From: Bacteroidales bacterium | GTDB taxonomy: Bacteria > Bacteroidota > Bacteroidia > Bacteroidales > UBA1556 | Length of the DNA stretch: 13,693 nucleotides | Direction of reading: 5' to 3' | NCBI GenBank assembly: GCA_023145955.1 | Contig: JAGLDA010000101.1 | Location: 1-13,693 of the forward strand | Shown: positions 7,245-13,693 of the stretch, one piece after another | Layout: the number at the start of each line of letters is the position of its first letter | Position numbering within the stretch: position 1 is the stretch's first letter | Position numbers and translations under genes: made by a program | Notes under the pieces: generated by a model | Database searches by the model: none | What the model was told of the DNA's origin: nothing | Seen by the model: the letters and a program-made list of their open reading frames with translations, nothing else

Positions 7245-9593
7245 ATGAAACCAATTATACATTACACTTTATTAGTATTATTTTTAATAATTAATACACA
7301 ACTGTTTTCACAAAATGCTACTATTCGTGGTTCAGTTTTTGAAAAAACTAATGGCCAGCCAGTTCTATATACTAATGTATATATTGTTGGAACTAATTAT
7401 GGCGCTGTTACTGATGTAAATGGATATTTCACAATTTCTAAAATTCCCAAGGGAAACTATACTTTAAGGGTTAGTTATATTGGTTTTGATACATTATCAA
7501 AACAGATTAATATAACGGAGTCTGATCAATTAATTAATATGAAGCTAGTTCTTGAAAAAGCTATGTACCAAATTACAGGAGCTACAATCTCGGCACAACG
7601 GCAAACGGCTTTATTAGATCCTACAACTTCTGTTATGAAGGTTTCGTCTAAAAGTATGAATAGGCTCCCTACAGTGGGAGGGCAAGCAGATTTGGCTCAG
7701 TACTTACAGGTTGTGCCAGGCGTTGTTTTTACAGGAGACCAAGGTGGACAACTTTATATTCGCGGTGGAACTCCAGTACAAAATCTTGTACTTTTAGATG
7801 GAATGACTGTTTATAATCCCTTCCATTCAATAGGTTTGTTTTCAGTTTTTGATTCGGATATTATTAGTAATACAGATGTTTATACTGGTGGGTTTGGTGC
7901 TCAATTTGGTGGACGTATTTCCTCTGTTATGGACGTTACTACACGCTATGGAAATCCAAATAGATTTGCTGGAAAAGTAGATATTAATACTTTTGGGGCT
8001 AAAATATTGCTTGAAGGACCTTTATTGAAAGCTAAAGATGATAATTCCCCAAGTATTACCTATGTTTTTTCTGCAAAGAAATCTTATATAGATAGAACAT
8101 CACAAGTAATTTATAAATATGTAAATGATGGAGATGGTCTACCATTTACTTTTGCAGACTTTTATGGTAAAGTATCCTTTAATGGTAATAATGGTAATAG
8201 ACTTGATGTTTTTGGGTTTGACTTTAATGATCAAGTAAGTTATCAAACAATAAATAATTACGAATGGCATTCAATGGGTGGAGGTATGAAATTTACTGTA
8301 GTTCCTGGGCAATCACCTATGCTTATGTCGGGTCATGTTTCTTATTCTGATTATCTAATAACTTTAGAAGATGGTTCGGGTTTGCCTCGTAGCAGCGAAG
8401 TTGGAGGTTTTAATATGGGCTTAGACTTTACGTATTTTTTAGGAAAGAATAAAGTTATTTATGGTGTTGATATGAAAAGTACTGGCACTGACTTTACTTT
8501 TGTAAATGCGTCTAATAGAAAAATAACTCAAAATGAATCTACCACTGAAGTTGCTGCCTATGTTGGTGCAAGATTGTTATATGGTTCTAAAGCATTTAAA
8601 AATAGCAAGCAAGAGTATTCTCGATTTATTGTATCACCAGGTTTGCGATTGCATTATTATGCGTCATTAGGTGATCTTTCTATAGAACCTCGCTTAGCAC
8701 TAAAGTATAACTTAACACCTTATATTAGACTGAAAGCTGCAACAGGTGTTTATTCACAAAACATTATTAGTACATCTTCAGATAGAGATGTTGTAAACTT
8801 ATTTTATGGCTTTGTGTCAGGACCTGAAAATCTTCAAGATGAGTTTGATGGAGAAGAACTTACCCATAAGTTACAGAAATCTACCCATGCAATTGTTGGT
8901 TTTGAAATAGATTTGAGTAATTCTATTACCGTTAATTTTGAAGCATACTACAAATGGTATACTCAGCTGACTAATATAAATAAGAATAAAATTTTTGAGG
9001 ATAATACTGATTACCTTGATAAGCCTGATATGCTGAAAAAAGATTTTATAATTGAGGAAGGTAGTGCTAAAGGTTTTGATGTTTCTGTAAAATATCAGAA
9101 AGGACAGATTTACCTATGGGCTGTATATTCTTTAGGCTTTAATGAGAGGTATGATGGTATAATATACTACACTCCGCATTTTGATAGAAGACATAACCTA
9201 AATTTATTAACAAGCTATACATTCGGAAAACAGCTTTTGTGGGATTTTAATATAAGATGGAATTATGGCACAGGATTTCCTTTTACTCCCACAGCCGGAA
9301 ATTATGAAATCCTTAACTTTGGTGGAGGTATAAATACTGATATTACTACTGCAAATGGAGATGTGGGTATTGTATATGGGGCGATTAATAGTAAACGTTT
9401 ACCTAGCTATCATCGTATGGATATTGGTATTAAAAGAATGTTTTATTTTAATGATGAAACAACCTTAGAAGTTTCATTAAGTATAACTAATATTTATAAT
9501 AGGGCTAATATTTTTTATATCGATAGGGTTACTAATCAACGAGTAGATCAATTACCGTTTATGCCTTCATTGGGAATTAATTTCAAATTTTAA
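7245..9593 (+). CDS. TonB-dependent outer-membrane receptor with N-terminal carboxypeptidase-regulatory-like domain
   Basis: The ATG at 7245 is chosen over the in-frame TTG at 7227 because it puts a clean signal peptide at the N-terminus (residues 1-23, ending QLFSQ). The product is 782 residues. A CarboxypepD_reg-like domain (about 25-105, with ATIRGSVFEK and TDVNGYFTISKIPKGNYTLRVSYIGFDTL as landmarks) is followed by a plug domain (about 125-235, with VVPGV, YIRGG, VLLDGMTVYNPFH and GGFGAQFGGR). The remainder is a beta-barrel ending in the aromatic outer-membrane signature INFKF. It would take up an unknown ligand across the outer membrane, powered by TonB-ExbBD. No SusD-like partner or TonB genes are nearby, so the substrate cannot be guessed from context. 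Terminators or promoters upstream set it apart from the Sia-like operon. SRAP follows after 13 bp. Confidence 0.92.
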   Translation: MKPIIHYTLLVLFLIINTQLFSQNATIRGSVFEKTNGQPVLYTNVYIVGTNYGAVTDVNGYFTISKIPKGNYTLRVSYIGFDTLSKQINITESDQLINMKLVLEKAMYQITGATISAQRQTALLDPTTSVMKVSSKSMNRLPTVGGQADLAQYLQVVPGVVFTGDQGGQLYIRGGTPVQNLVLLDGMTVYNPFHSIGLFSVFDSDIISNTDVYTGGFGAQFGGRISSVMDVTTRYGNPNRFAGKVDINTFGAKILLEGPLLKAKDDNSPSITYVFSAKKSYIDRTSQVIYKYVNDGDGLPFTFADFYGKVSFNGNNGNRLDVFGFDFNDQVSYQTINNYEWHSMGGGMKFTVVPGQSPMLMSGHVSYSDYLITLEDGSGLPRSSEVGGFNMGLDFTYFLGKNKVIYGVDMKSTGTDFTFVNASNRKITQNESTTEVAAYVGARLLYGSKAFKNSKQEYSRFIVSPGLRLHYYASLGDLSIEPRLALKYNLTPYIRLKAATGVYSQNIISTSSDRDVVNLFYGFVSGPENLQDEFDGEELTHKLQKSTHAIVGFEIDLSNSITVNFEAYYKWYTQLTNINKNKIFEDNTDYLDKPDMLKKDFIIEEGSAKGFDVSVKYQKGQIYLWAVYSLGFNERYDGIIYYTPHFDRRHNLNLLTSYTFGKQLLWDFNIRWNYGTGFPFTPTAGNYEILNFGGGINTDITTANGDVGIVYGAINSKRLPSYHRMDIGIKRMFYFNDETTLEVSLSITNIYNRANIFYIDRVTNQRVDQLPFMPSLGINFKF

Positions 9594-9606
9594 CCTTTTT
9601 AGGGTA

Positions 9607-10398
9607 ATGTGTGGTAGATATGTCTTAGTACAAAAAACTGAAGTTATTGAAAAACGCTTTAATGTGAGTGTTGATAATGGTTTTAGTTGGAATGCTAATT
9701 ATAATATATCTCCAGGTACTTTTGCTCCTGTTATTACCTCTGCTAGCCCCAAAAAATTGCAATTGATGCAATTTGGATTAACTCCTTTTTGGGCTAAGAA
9801 ACAAATGTACCTTTTTAATGCAAGGGCGGAGGGTGATCGTAATAAAGAGAATAATCCAAGTTTTACAGGAAGTAAAAATATAATAAATAAGCCTTCATTT
9901 CGAAAACCTATTAGATCTCAAAGGTGTTTAGTAATTGCTGATGCATTTATTGAAGGCTCTGCTAAAAATGGTCTTAAGGATCCATTTTTAGTTTATCTAA
10001 GAAATAAAAACAGACCTTTTGCTTTTGCTGGTATATACGATATATGGCAAAACCCAAAAACGGGTGAAGAGTTAGCCTCTTTTTCTATTATTACAACAAC
10101 GTCTAATAACCTGATGCGTAAAATCCCACATGATCGAAGTCCAGTAATATTACCAAGAAATTTGGAAGCAATTTGGTTGAATAGTCAGACTCCACTTACG
10201 GATATTACAAGTATGCTTTGTCCTTATGATTCTAATTTGATGAATGCATATTCTATTTCTTCAAATATAAGTTCATCAAAGAATAATAGTAAAGAATTGA
10301 TAAATCCGTTGTCGAAGCCTTTACTCTATGAAGATAATATAAGTATTAAGCATTCTATGCATTTGCAAGGAATGGGTGCAAGAAAAAAACTTCAATAG
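9607..10398 (+). CDS. SRAP / HMCES / YedK-type abasic-site crosslinking protein
   Basis: The protein begins MCGRY. In this family Cys2 becomes the N-terminus after methionine removal and forms a covalent thiazolidine link with abasic sites in single-stranded DNA, which fixes the start codon at 9607. Other family landmarks are YNISPG (32-37), FGLTPFWAK (56-64), NARAE (71-75), RCLVIADAFIE (106-116) and IPHDRSPVIL (173-182). The likely active-site set is C2, R4, N71, R73, E116 and H175. All are present, although the usual GFYEW is altered to AFIEGS. It is 263 residues, longer than the roughly 220 of YedK, and its last 50 or so residues are a serine/asparagine-rich tail of no known function. It lies 13 bp after the TonB receptor, probably co-transcribed, with no obvious functional link. 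It is cytoplasmic, in replication-linked DNA protection. Confidence 0.92.
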   Translation: MCGRYVLVQKTEVIEKRFNVSVDNGFSWNANYNISPGTFAPVITSASPKKLQLMQFGLTPFWAKKQMYLFNARAEGDRNKENNPSFTGSKNIINKPSFRKPIRSQRCLVIADAFIEGSAKNGLKDPFLVYLRNKNRPFAFAGIYDIWQNPKTGEELASFSIITTTSNNLMRKIPHDRSPVILPRNLEAIWLNSQTPLTDITSMLCPYDSNLMNAYSISSNISSSKNNSKELINPLSKPLLYEDNISIKHSMHLQGMGARKKLQ

Positions 10399-10406
10399 TA
10401 TACTAT
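10395..10406. repeat. 12-bp perfect palindrome spanning both convergent stop codons
   Basis: ATAGTATACTAT is self-complementary and contains the TAG stop of the SRAP gene (10396-10398) and, on the other strand, the TAG stop of the acyl-CoA synthetase gene (10403-10405). On the minus strand a run of seven T (complement of 10383-10389) follows a few bases later. The stem is AT-rich and loopless, so it is a poor intrinsic terminator. Confidence 0.5.
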
Positions 10407-12286
10407 AAAGCCGCCTTATTTCTTTTATTAATGATATTTTTACCCTCAGGAGTGAATAAATATTCTATCAAATCATTATGTTTTTCTTCAACTTTTCCTC
10501 TCACCATCTTCATTGTTGAGTTCAATAGTTTATTGTCTTCAGTAAAACCTTCATTCAAGATGCCTACTGCTGCAGGAATCCATCGGTGAGGAAACATATG
10601 TGAATATTTTCCATCAAGCAAATAATTGTCTATTTCTAAATGAATAATCTTTAGCGCAATTTCTTTACCAGTATCAGTGTTAATATCTCCGCCGAGATTT
10701 CTTACTTCTTCTGCCAATACAGCTTTATTAGGAAAAATAAGTGCAGCAGTATAGCTGCTTTGGTTATTGTATAGCATAACTTGATCAAATAAATTTGATT
10801 GCTCCACTAGAGCCTCTTCGATTCCTTCTGGGCTATATTTTTCACCATCATTTCCAATAAGCAAGCTTTTAAACCTGCCTAATACATATAGAAAACCATC
10901 TGCATCCATATATCCCATATCACCAGTATATAACCAGTTGTCCTTAAGGGCTTCTTTTGTAGCGCTTTCATTCTTCCAATACCCCTTCATTACATTCTCT
11001 CCCTTTACTACAATTTCACCTTTTTCGCCTATGGGGAGTTCTTTTCCTTCTGTGTCACAAATTTTTAACTCTAAGTTATCTACAATAAACCCTGAAGACC
11101 CTAATTTGTGACGTAATGGTGCATTTGATGAAATAATAGGTGCTGATTCAGATAGTCCGTAGCCTTGATACATAGGTATACCAATGGCATAGAAGAACTT
11201 CTGAAGCTCAATGTCTAGTAAAGCACCTCCTCCAATGAAAAACTCTAATTTTCCACCAAATCCTTCTCTAATTTTTGAGAATAGAATTTTATCATATATC
11301 CATAGCAATGGCTTTTTAAGGGCAACAGTTCCTTTGCCTTTATTCCATCCATCAGCATTATATTCGTATGCTAATTTCAATGCTTTATTGAAAAGGCTTT
11401 CCACCTTTGGACCTTTTTCTTTAATGCTTTTTTCAATATTTTTCTTAAAGTTTTTAGCTAGTGCTGGTACGCTTAGAATAAATGTCGGTTGAGTTTCTTT
11501 AATATTTTTTGGGATATTTCGCAATGTTTCCATTGGCGTTTTACCCAACTCTATAACCGATAAGCTAGCACCATTCTTTATTAAAGTATATAACCCTACA
11601 GTATGCCCAAAGGAATGATCCCAAGGGAGAATTAGTAAGGATGAATAGCTTTGAGGAACATCCATAAGTGAACCCGCTTGCTCTACATTCGCCGTATAGT
11701 TCCTATGGGTTAGCATTATGCCTTTTGGATCCGCTGTAGTTCCTGAAGTATAACTAATATTTGCAACGTCATGTTTATTAATAGATTGCCATATTTTTGG
11801 TAAATCAATTGATGACTTTTCTCCTTTTAGAATTATATCAGTATAAGAGATTTCGTCATCCTCAAGCTCAATATCATTATCAAGTATAACAATTATTTTT
11901 TTTACATCATTTAGTGTTTTTTTAATTTCTCTAACTTTAGATAATTGTCTTTCTGAAACAACTATTTGTTTACAGCCACTATGATTTATCCTAAAACTGA
12001 GATCTTTAAGTTCATTAATCTTTACCGATAAAGGAACGTTAATAGCTCCTATGTAAAGCATGCCTAGCTCCGAAACTAACCACTCACTTCTTCCTTCTGA
12101 TAATAAAGCTAGTCTATCGCCAAAACTAATTCCGTTTTCACTCAAACCCTTAGCAAAATTATAAACAAGCTCTTGAATTCTTGTGTAGCTTATTGGTTGG
12201 TAATGCTTTGAAACTCCCTTTTCTAAAACAAGAGTGTTGTTAGGATATGCCTTAACGCTATTTTCAAATAATTGTGGTATAGTCAT
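10403..12286 (-). CDS. Long-chain fatty acid-CoA ligase (AMP-forming acyl-CoA synthetase)
   Basis: The 627-residue product has all core ANL-superfamily motifs in order: the phosphate-binding loop YTSGTTADPKG (179-189), the A5 motif YQGYGLSESAP (373-383), YTGD (453-456) and the hinge motif GRFKSLLIGNDGEKYSPEGIEE (470-491). K593 in STMKMVR is the probable adenylation lysine. It activates a fatty acid to acyl-AMP and then acyl-CoA, for beta-oxidation or lipid synthesis. Length and the GEKYSP hinge fit the long-chain (FadD15/eukaryotic-like) group rather than acetyl- or medium-chain ligases, but chain length is not proven. There is no signal peptide, so it is cytosolic or membrane-peripheral. It is monocistronic, with a candidate promoter just upstream, and its 3' end lies 4 bp from the SRAP stop codon, so the two transcripts probably overlap. 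Confidence 0.92.
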   Translation of the reverse strand: MTIPQLFENSVKAYPNNTLVLEKGVSKHYQPISYTRIQELVYNFAKGLSENGISFGDRLALLSEGRSEWLVSELGMLYIGAINVPLSVKINELKDLSFRINHSGCKQIVVSERQLSKVREIKKTLNDVKKIIVILDNDIELEDDEISYTDIILKGEKSSIDLPKIWQSINKHDVANISYTSGTTADPKGIMLTHRNYTANVEQAGSLMDVPQSYSSLLILPWDHSFGHTVGLYTLIKNGASLSVIELGKTPMETLRNIPKNIKETQPTFILSVPALAKNFKKNIEKSIKEKGPKVESLFNKALKLAYEYNADGWNKGKGTVALKKPLLWIYDKILFSKIREGFGGKLEFFIGGGALLDIELQKFFYAIGIPMYQGYGLSESAPIISSNAPLRHKLGSSGFIVDNLELKICDTEGKELPIGEKGEIVVKGENVMKGYWKNESATKEALKDNWLYTGDMGYMDADGFLYVLGRFKSLLIGNDGEKYSPEGIEEALVEQSNLFDQVMLYNNQSSYTAALIFPNKAVLAEEVRNLGGDINTDTGKEIALKIIHLEIDNYLLDGKYSHMFPHRWIPAAVGILNEGFTEDNKLLNSTMKMVRGKVEEKHNDLIEYLFTPEGKNIINKRNKAAL

Positions 12287-12316
12287 GTCTATAGATTAGA
12301 TATTAATTATAATGCT

Positions 12317-12346
12317 AAAATATAATAAAAAATGCTTCATTACAAA
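12317..12346 (-). promoter_or_regulatory. Candidate Bacteroidota-type promoter for the acyl-CoA synthetase gene
   Basis: Read on the minus strand, TTTG (12346-12343), 18 bp and TATATTTT (12324-12317) match the -33 and -7 elements (TTG and TAnnTTTG) with one mismatch, at the final G. The spacing is within the usual 17-23. Transcription would start near 12310, giving a leader of roughly 24 nt before the ATG at 12286. The -33 element sits immediately beside the upstream terminator hairpin. Confidence 0.5.
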
Positions 12347-12347
12347 T

Positions 12348-12383
12348 AAAAAAACCATTTTCTAATAAAGAAAATGGTTTTTT
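12348..12383 (-). terminator. Intrinsic terminator after the OmpA-family gene
   Basis: ACCATTTTCT (12354-12363) pairs with AGAAAATGGT (12369-12378) around a 5-base loop, and both arms are flanked by A and T runs. It lies 22-57 bases past the OmpA stop codon. Because A and T tracts flank both sides, it would work in either direction, but only minus-strand transcription arrives here. Confidence 0.85.
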
Positions 12384-12404
12384 ATACGATATTATCAGTG
12401 CCTT

Positions 12405-13693
12405 CTATTGAAAAATAGTAAAGTCAACTCTTCTATTGCCATTAACTTTCTTGTCGAATAGAATGTCTGATTTGCCTGCAGCTTTAGTTTTAATTCTATG
12501 CTCACTTATTCCATAATCATCTATTAATGCCATCTTCACTGCTTCAGCTCTTTCGGCACTTAAATTTATATTAAACTCCTCGGAACCAATTTTTCCTGTA
12601 TTGCCAGTTAATAATACCTTCTTGTCAGGATTCTGTTTTAAATATACAGCTACAGATGATAAGGTTTGCTGTCCAGTTTTCTCAACTGTTGATTTATTAT
12701 ATTCAAAGAAAACAGGCGAAAAATACACGCTAACAATAATGATATTTGTGTCCTTATTATCAATAGCTCGTCCTTGATAATTTACAATGCTACCTTTGGG
12801 AGTATTTGGCTCTAAATCTCTGCAATCCGGAACAGAATCTCCATCAGTATCTACTGTAGAGGTGTCGCAAGGGTCTAAAGCCTCACTTTTAATATAAACT
12901 TTTTCAATGGAATCTATTCTTTTCTCTAAATGGTCTTCTTCATCTTCAATACTTGAAAGAAAACATGGTTCTGAATTATACTTATAGGATTTATTATAAT
13001 CGCCTATTAAATAGGTAATTCCAATACCAATTTTCCCGTGTAAATCATTAGCACTACCAGCAATTTGTGCATCTAAATTGTCAACAACAAGTTTGGAGGC
13101 AGAAAGCTCCACATTAATATCTAGATTTTTAAATACTCTATACGATTGTATTATTCCAAAATTAAGCTGAGGAGTGTATAGTAAATTATCTTTAGTGCCA
13201 TCAGTATTGTATCCTACGCTATTTATTACTTTATTATCAGCATTATAAAGTATGGATCTATACGCAAGTACTCCACCTCCTATAAATATTGTTGTGTTCC
13301 AATTTTTATCAAATTTATATGGTAGAATAATATTAGACATATTCACTGTAAAATCTAAATTAATATTTCTAACATCTGCATTAAAATGATTTGTGCTTTT
13401 CGATGAATAAATTTTCCCCATTGATAACCCTGATCTAATTCCGAAATTTTGGTTTATTTCTCTACCAATATTTAATTGAAACAACCAACTGAAGTCTCCA
13501 TCGTAGTCGAGCCCAATGATATTGGAAGATTCTGCTACATCTCCAAAGAAAAGATTAGAGCCGAACAAACCTCCAATATACCATTTTTGATATAATAATT
13601 CAGTTGAGTCCTTGCAAGACTTTAGTTTTAACTGTTTGTTGTATGCTTGTGCAGTAGATGTTTGTGCACTAAGTATTACGAAAAATAATATGA
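12405..13693 (-). CDS. OmpA-family outer-membrane protein, 5' end outside the window
   Basis: The frame stays open to the window end. The TTG at 13568 is not the start, because 41 further in-frame codons upstream encode a signal peptide core (ILFFVILSAQTSTAQA) and the start of the mature protein. Residues below are numbered from the TTG codon. A beta-barrel domain runs to about 195, with the strand-like opening QKWYIGG just upstream and GSNLFFGD. A charged helical linker with a cysteine (about 200-230) and a thrombospondin type 3-like calcium motif, DTDGDSVPDCRD (240-251), come next. The C-terminal OmpA-like domain (about 279-387) contains FNINLSAERAEAVK and NRRVDF. It should span the outer membrane and face peptidoglycan. 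R340 of the diaminopimelate-binding pair is kept, but the partner aspartate position is glycine (G325 in TGNTG), so peptidoglycan binding may be weak or lost. Confidence 0.88.
   Translation of the reverse strand, partial: ILFFVILSAQTSTAQAYNKQLKLKSCKDSTELLYQKWYIGGLFGSNLFFGDVAESSNIIGLDYDGDFSWLFQLNIGREINQNFGIRSGLSMGKIYSSKSTNHFNADVRNINLDFTVNMSNIILPYKFDKNWNTTIFIGGGVLAYRSILYNADNKVINSVGYNTDGTKDNLLYTPQLNFGIIQSYRVFKNLDINVELSASKLVVDNLDAQIAGSANDLHGKIGIGITYLIGDYNKSYKYNSEPCFLSSIEDEEDHLEKRIDSIEKVYIKSEALDPCDTSTVDTDGDSVPDCRDLEPNTPKGSIVNYQGRAIDNKDTNIIIVSVYFSPVFFEYNKSTVEKTGQQTLSSVAVYLKQNPDKKVLLTGNTGKIGSEEFNINLSAERAEAVKMALIDDYGISEHRIKTKAAGKSDILFDKKVNGNRRVDFTIFQ

Noticed and set aside
11211..11492. Plus-strand 93-codon reading frame inside the acyl-CoA synthetase gene
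   Set aside because: It is antisense to the conserved ligase core; its proline/leucine-rich sequence looks like a reverse-frame artefact.
13566..13568. TTG as the start of the OmpA-family protein
   Set aside because: The frame is open to the window edge and the upstream codons encode a signal peptide and the start of the mature protein, so the true start lies outside.

Overview
The window looks like a chromosomal piece of a low-GC, free-living member of the Bacteroidota. The evidence is the protein content: a TonB-dependent receptor with an N-terminal carboxypeptidase-regulatory-like domain, a Reg_prop/Y_Y_Y double-propeller sensor, and an OmpA protein with a thrombospondin-type-3 linker. 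Two candidate promoters resemble the Bacteroidota -7 consensus TAnnTTTG, and purine-rich Shine-Dalgarno sites are mostly absent. Genus or species cannot be read from the sequence.

Layout. Bases 1-2031 (+) are the 3' part of a TPR / Ig-like / caspase-fold protein that begins before the window and ends at a strong intrinsic terminator (2043-2081). Bases 2237-7079 (+) form a tight four-gene unit closed by a second terminator (7085-7109). Its genes are a membrane receptor with two seven-bladed propellers, a Y_Y_Y domain and a cytoplasmic PP2C/SpoIIE phosphatase; a SiaB-family kinase; a SiaC-family phosphoprotein; and a small coiled-coil protein with two membrane helices. Bases 7245-10398 (+) carry a TonB-dependent receptor and, 13 bp later, an SRAP/HMCES/YedK DNA-protein crosslink protein. 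A long-chain acyl-CoA synthetase (10403-12286, -) converges on SRAP with only 4 bp between the stop codons. A terminator (12348-12383) separates it from an upstream OmpA-family protein (12405 to the window end, -) whose start lies outside.

How the genes work together. The main interest is 2237-7079. It has the order and parts of the Pseudomonas aeruginosa SiaA-SiaB-SiaC-SiaD switch, in which SiaB phosphorylates SiaC on a threonine, the PP2C protein SiaA removes the phosphate, and free SiaC activates the diguanylate cyclase SiaD. Here the phosphatase is fused to a two-propeller extracytoplasmic sensor normally seen in Bacteroidota hybrid two-component systems. The position of the cyclase is taken by a coiled-coil, two-helix membrane protein without a GGDEF domain. 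I infer a rewired signal-transduction module whose output is not c-di-GMP. The kinase, phosphoprotein and phosphatase assignments rest on visible motifs; the effector role of the fourth gene is inference. The remaining genes look like ordinary envelope and housekeeping functions. No RNA genes, mobile elements or CRISPR arrays were seen, and no gene-free stretch exceeds about 210 bp.
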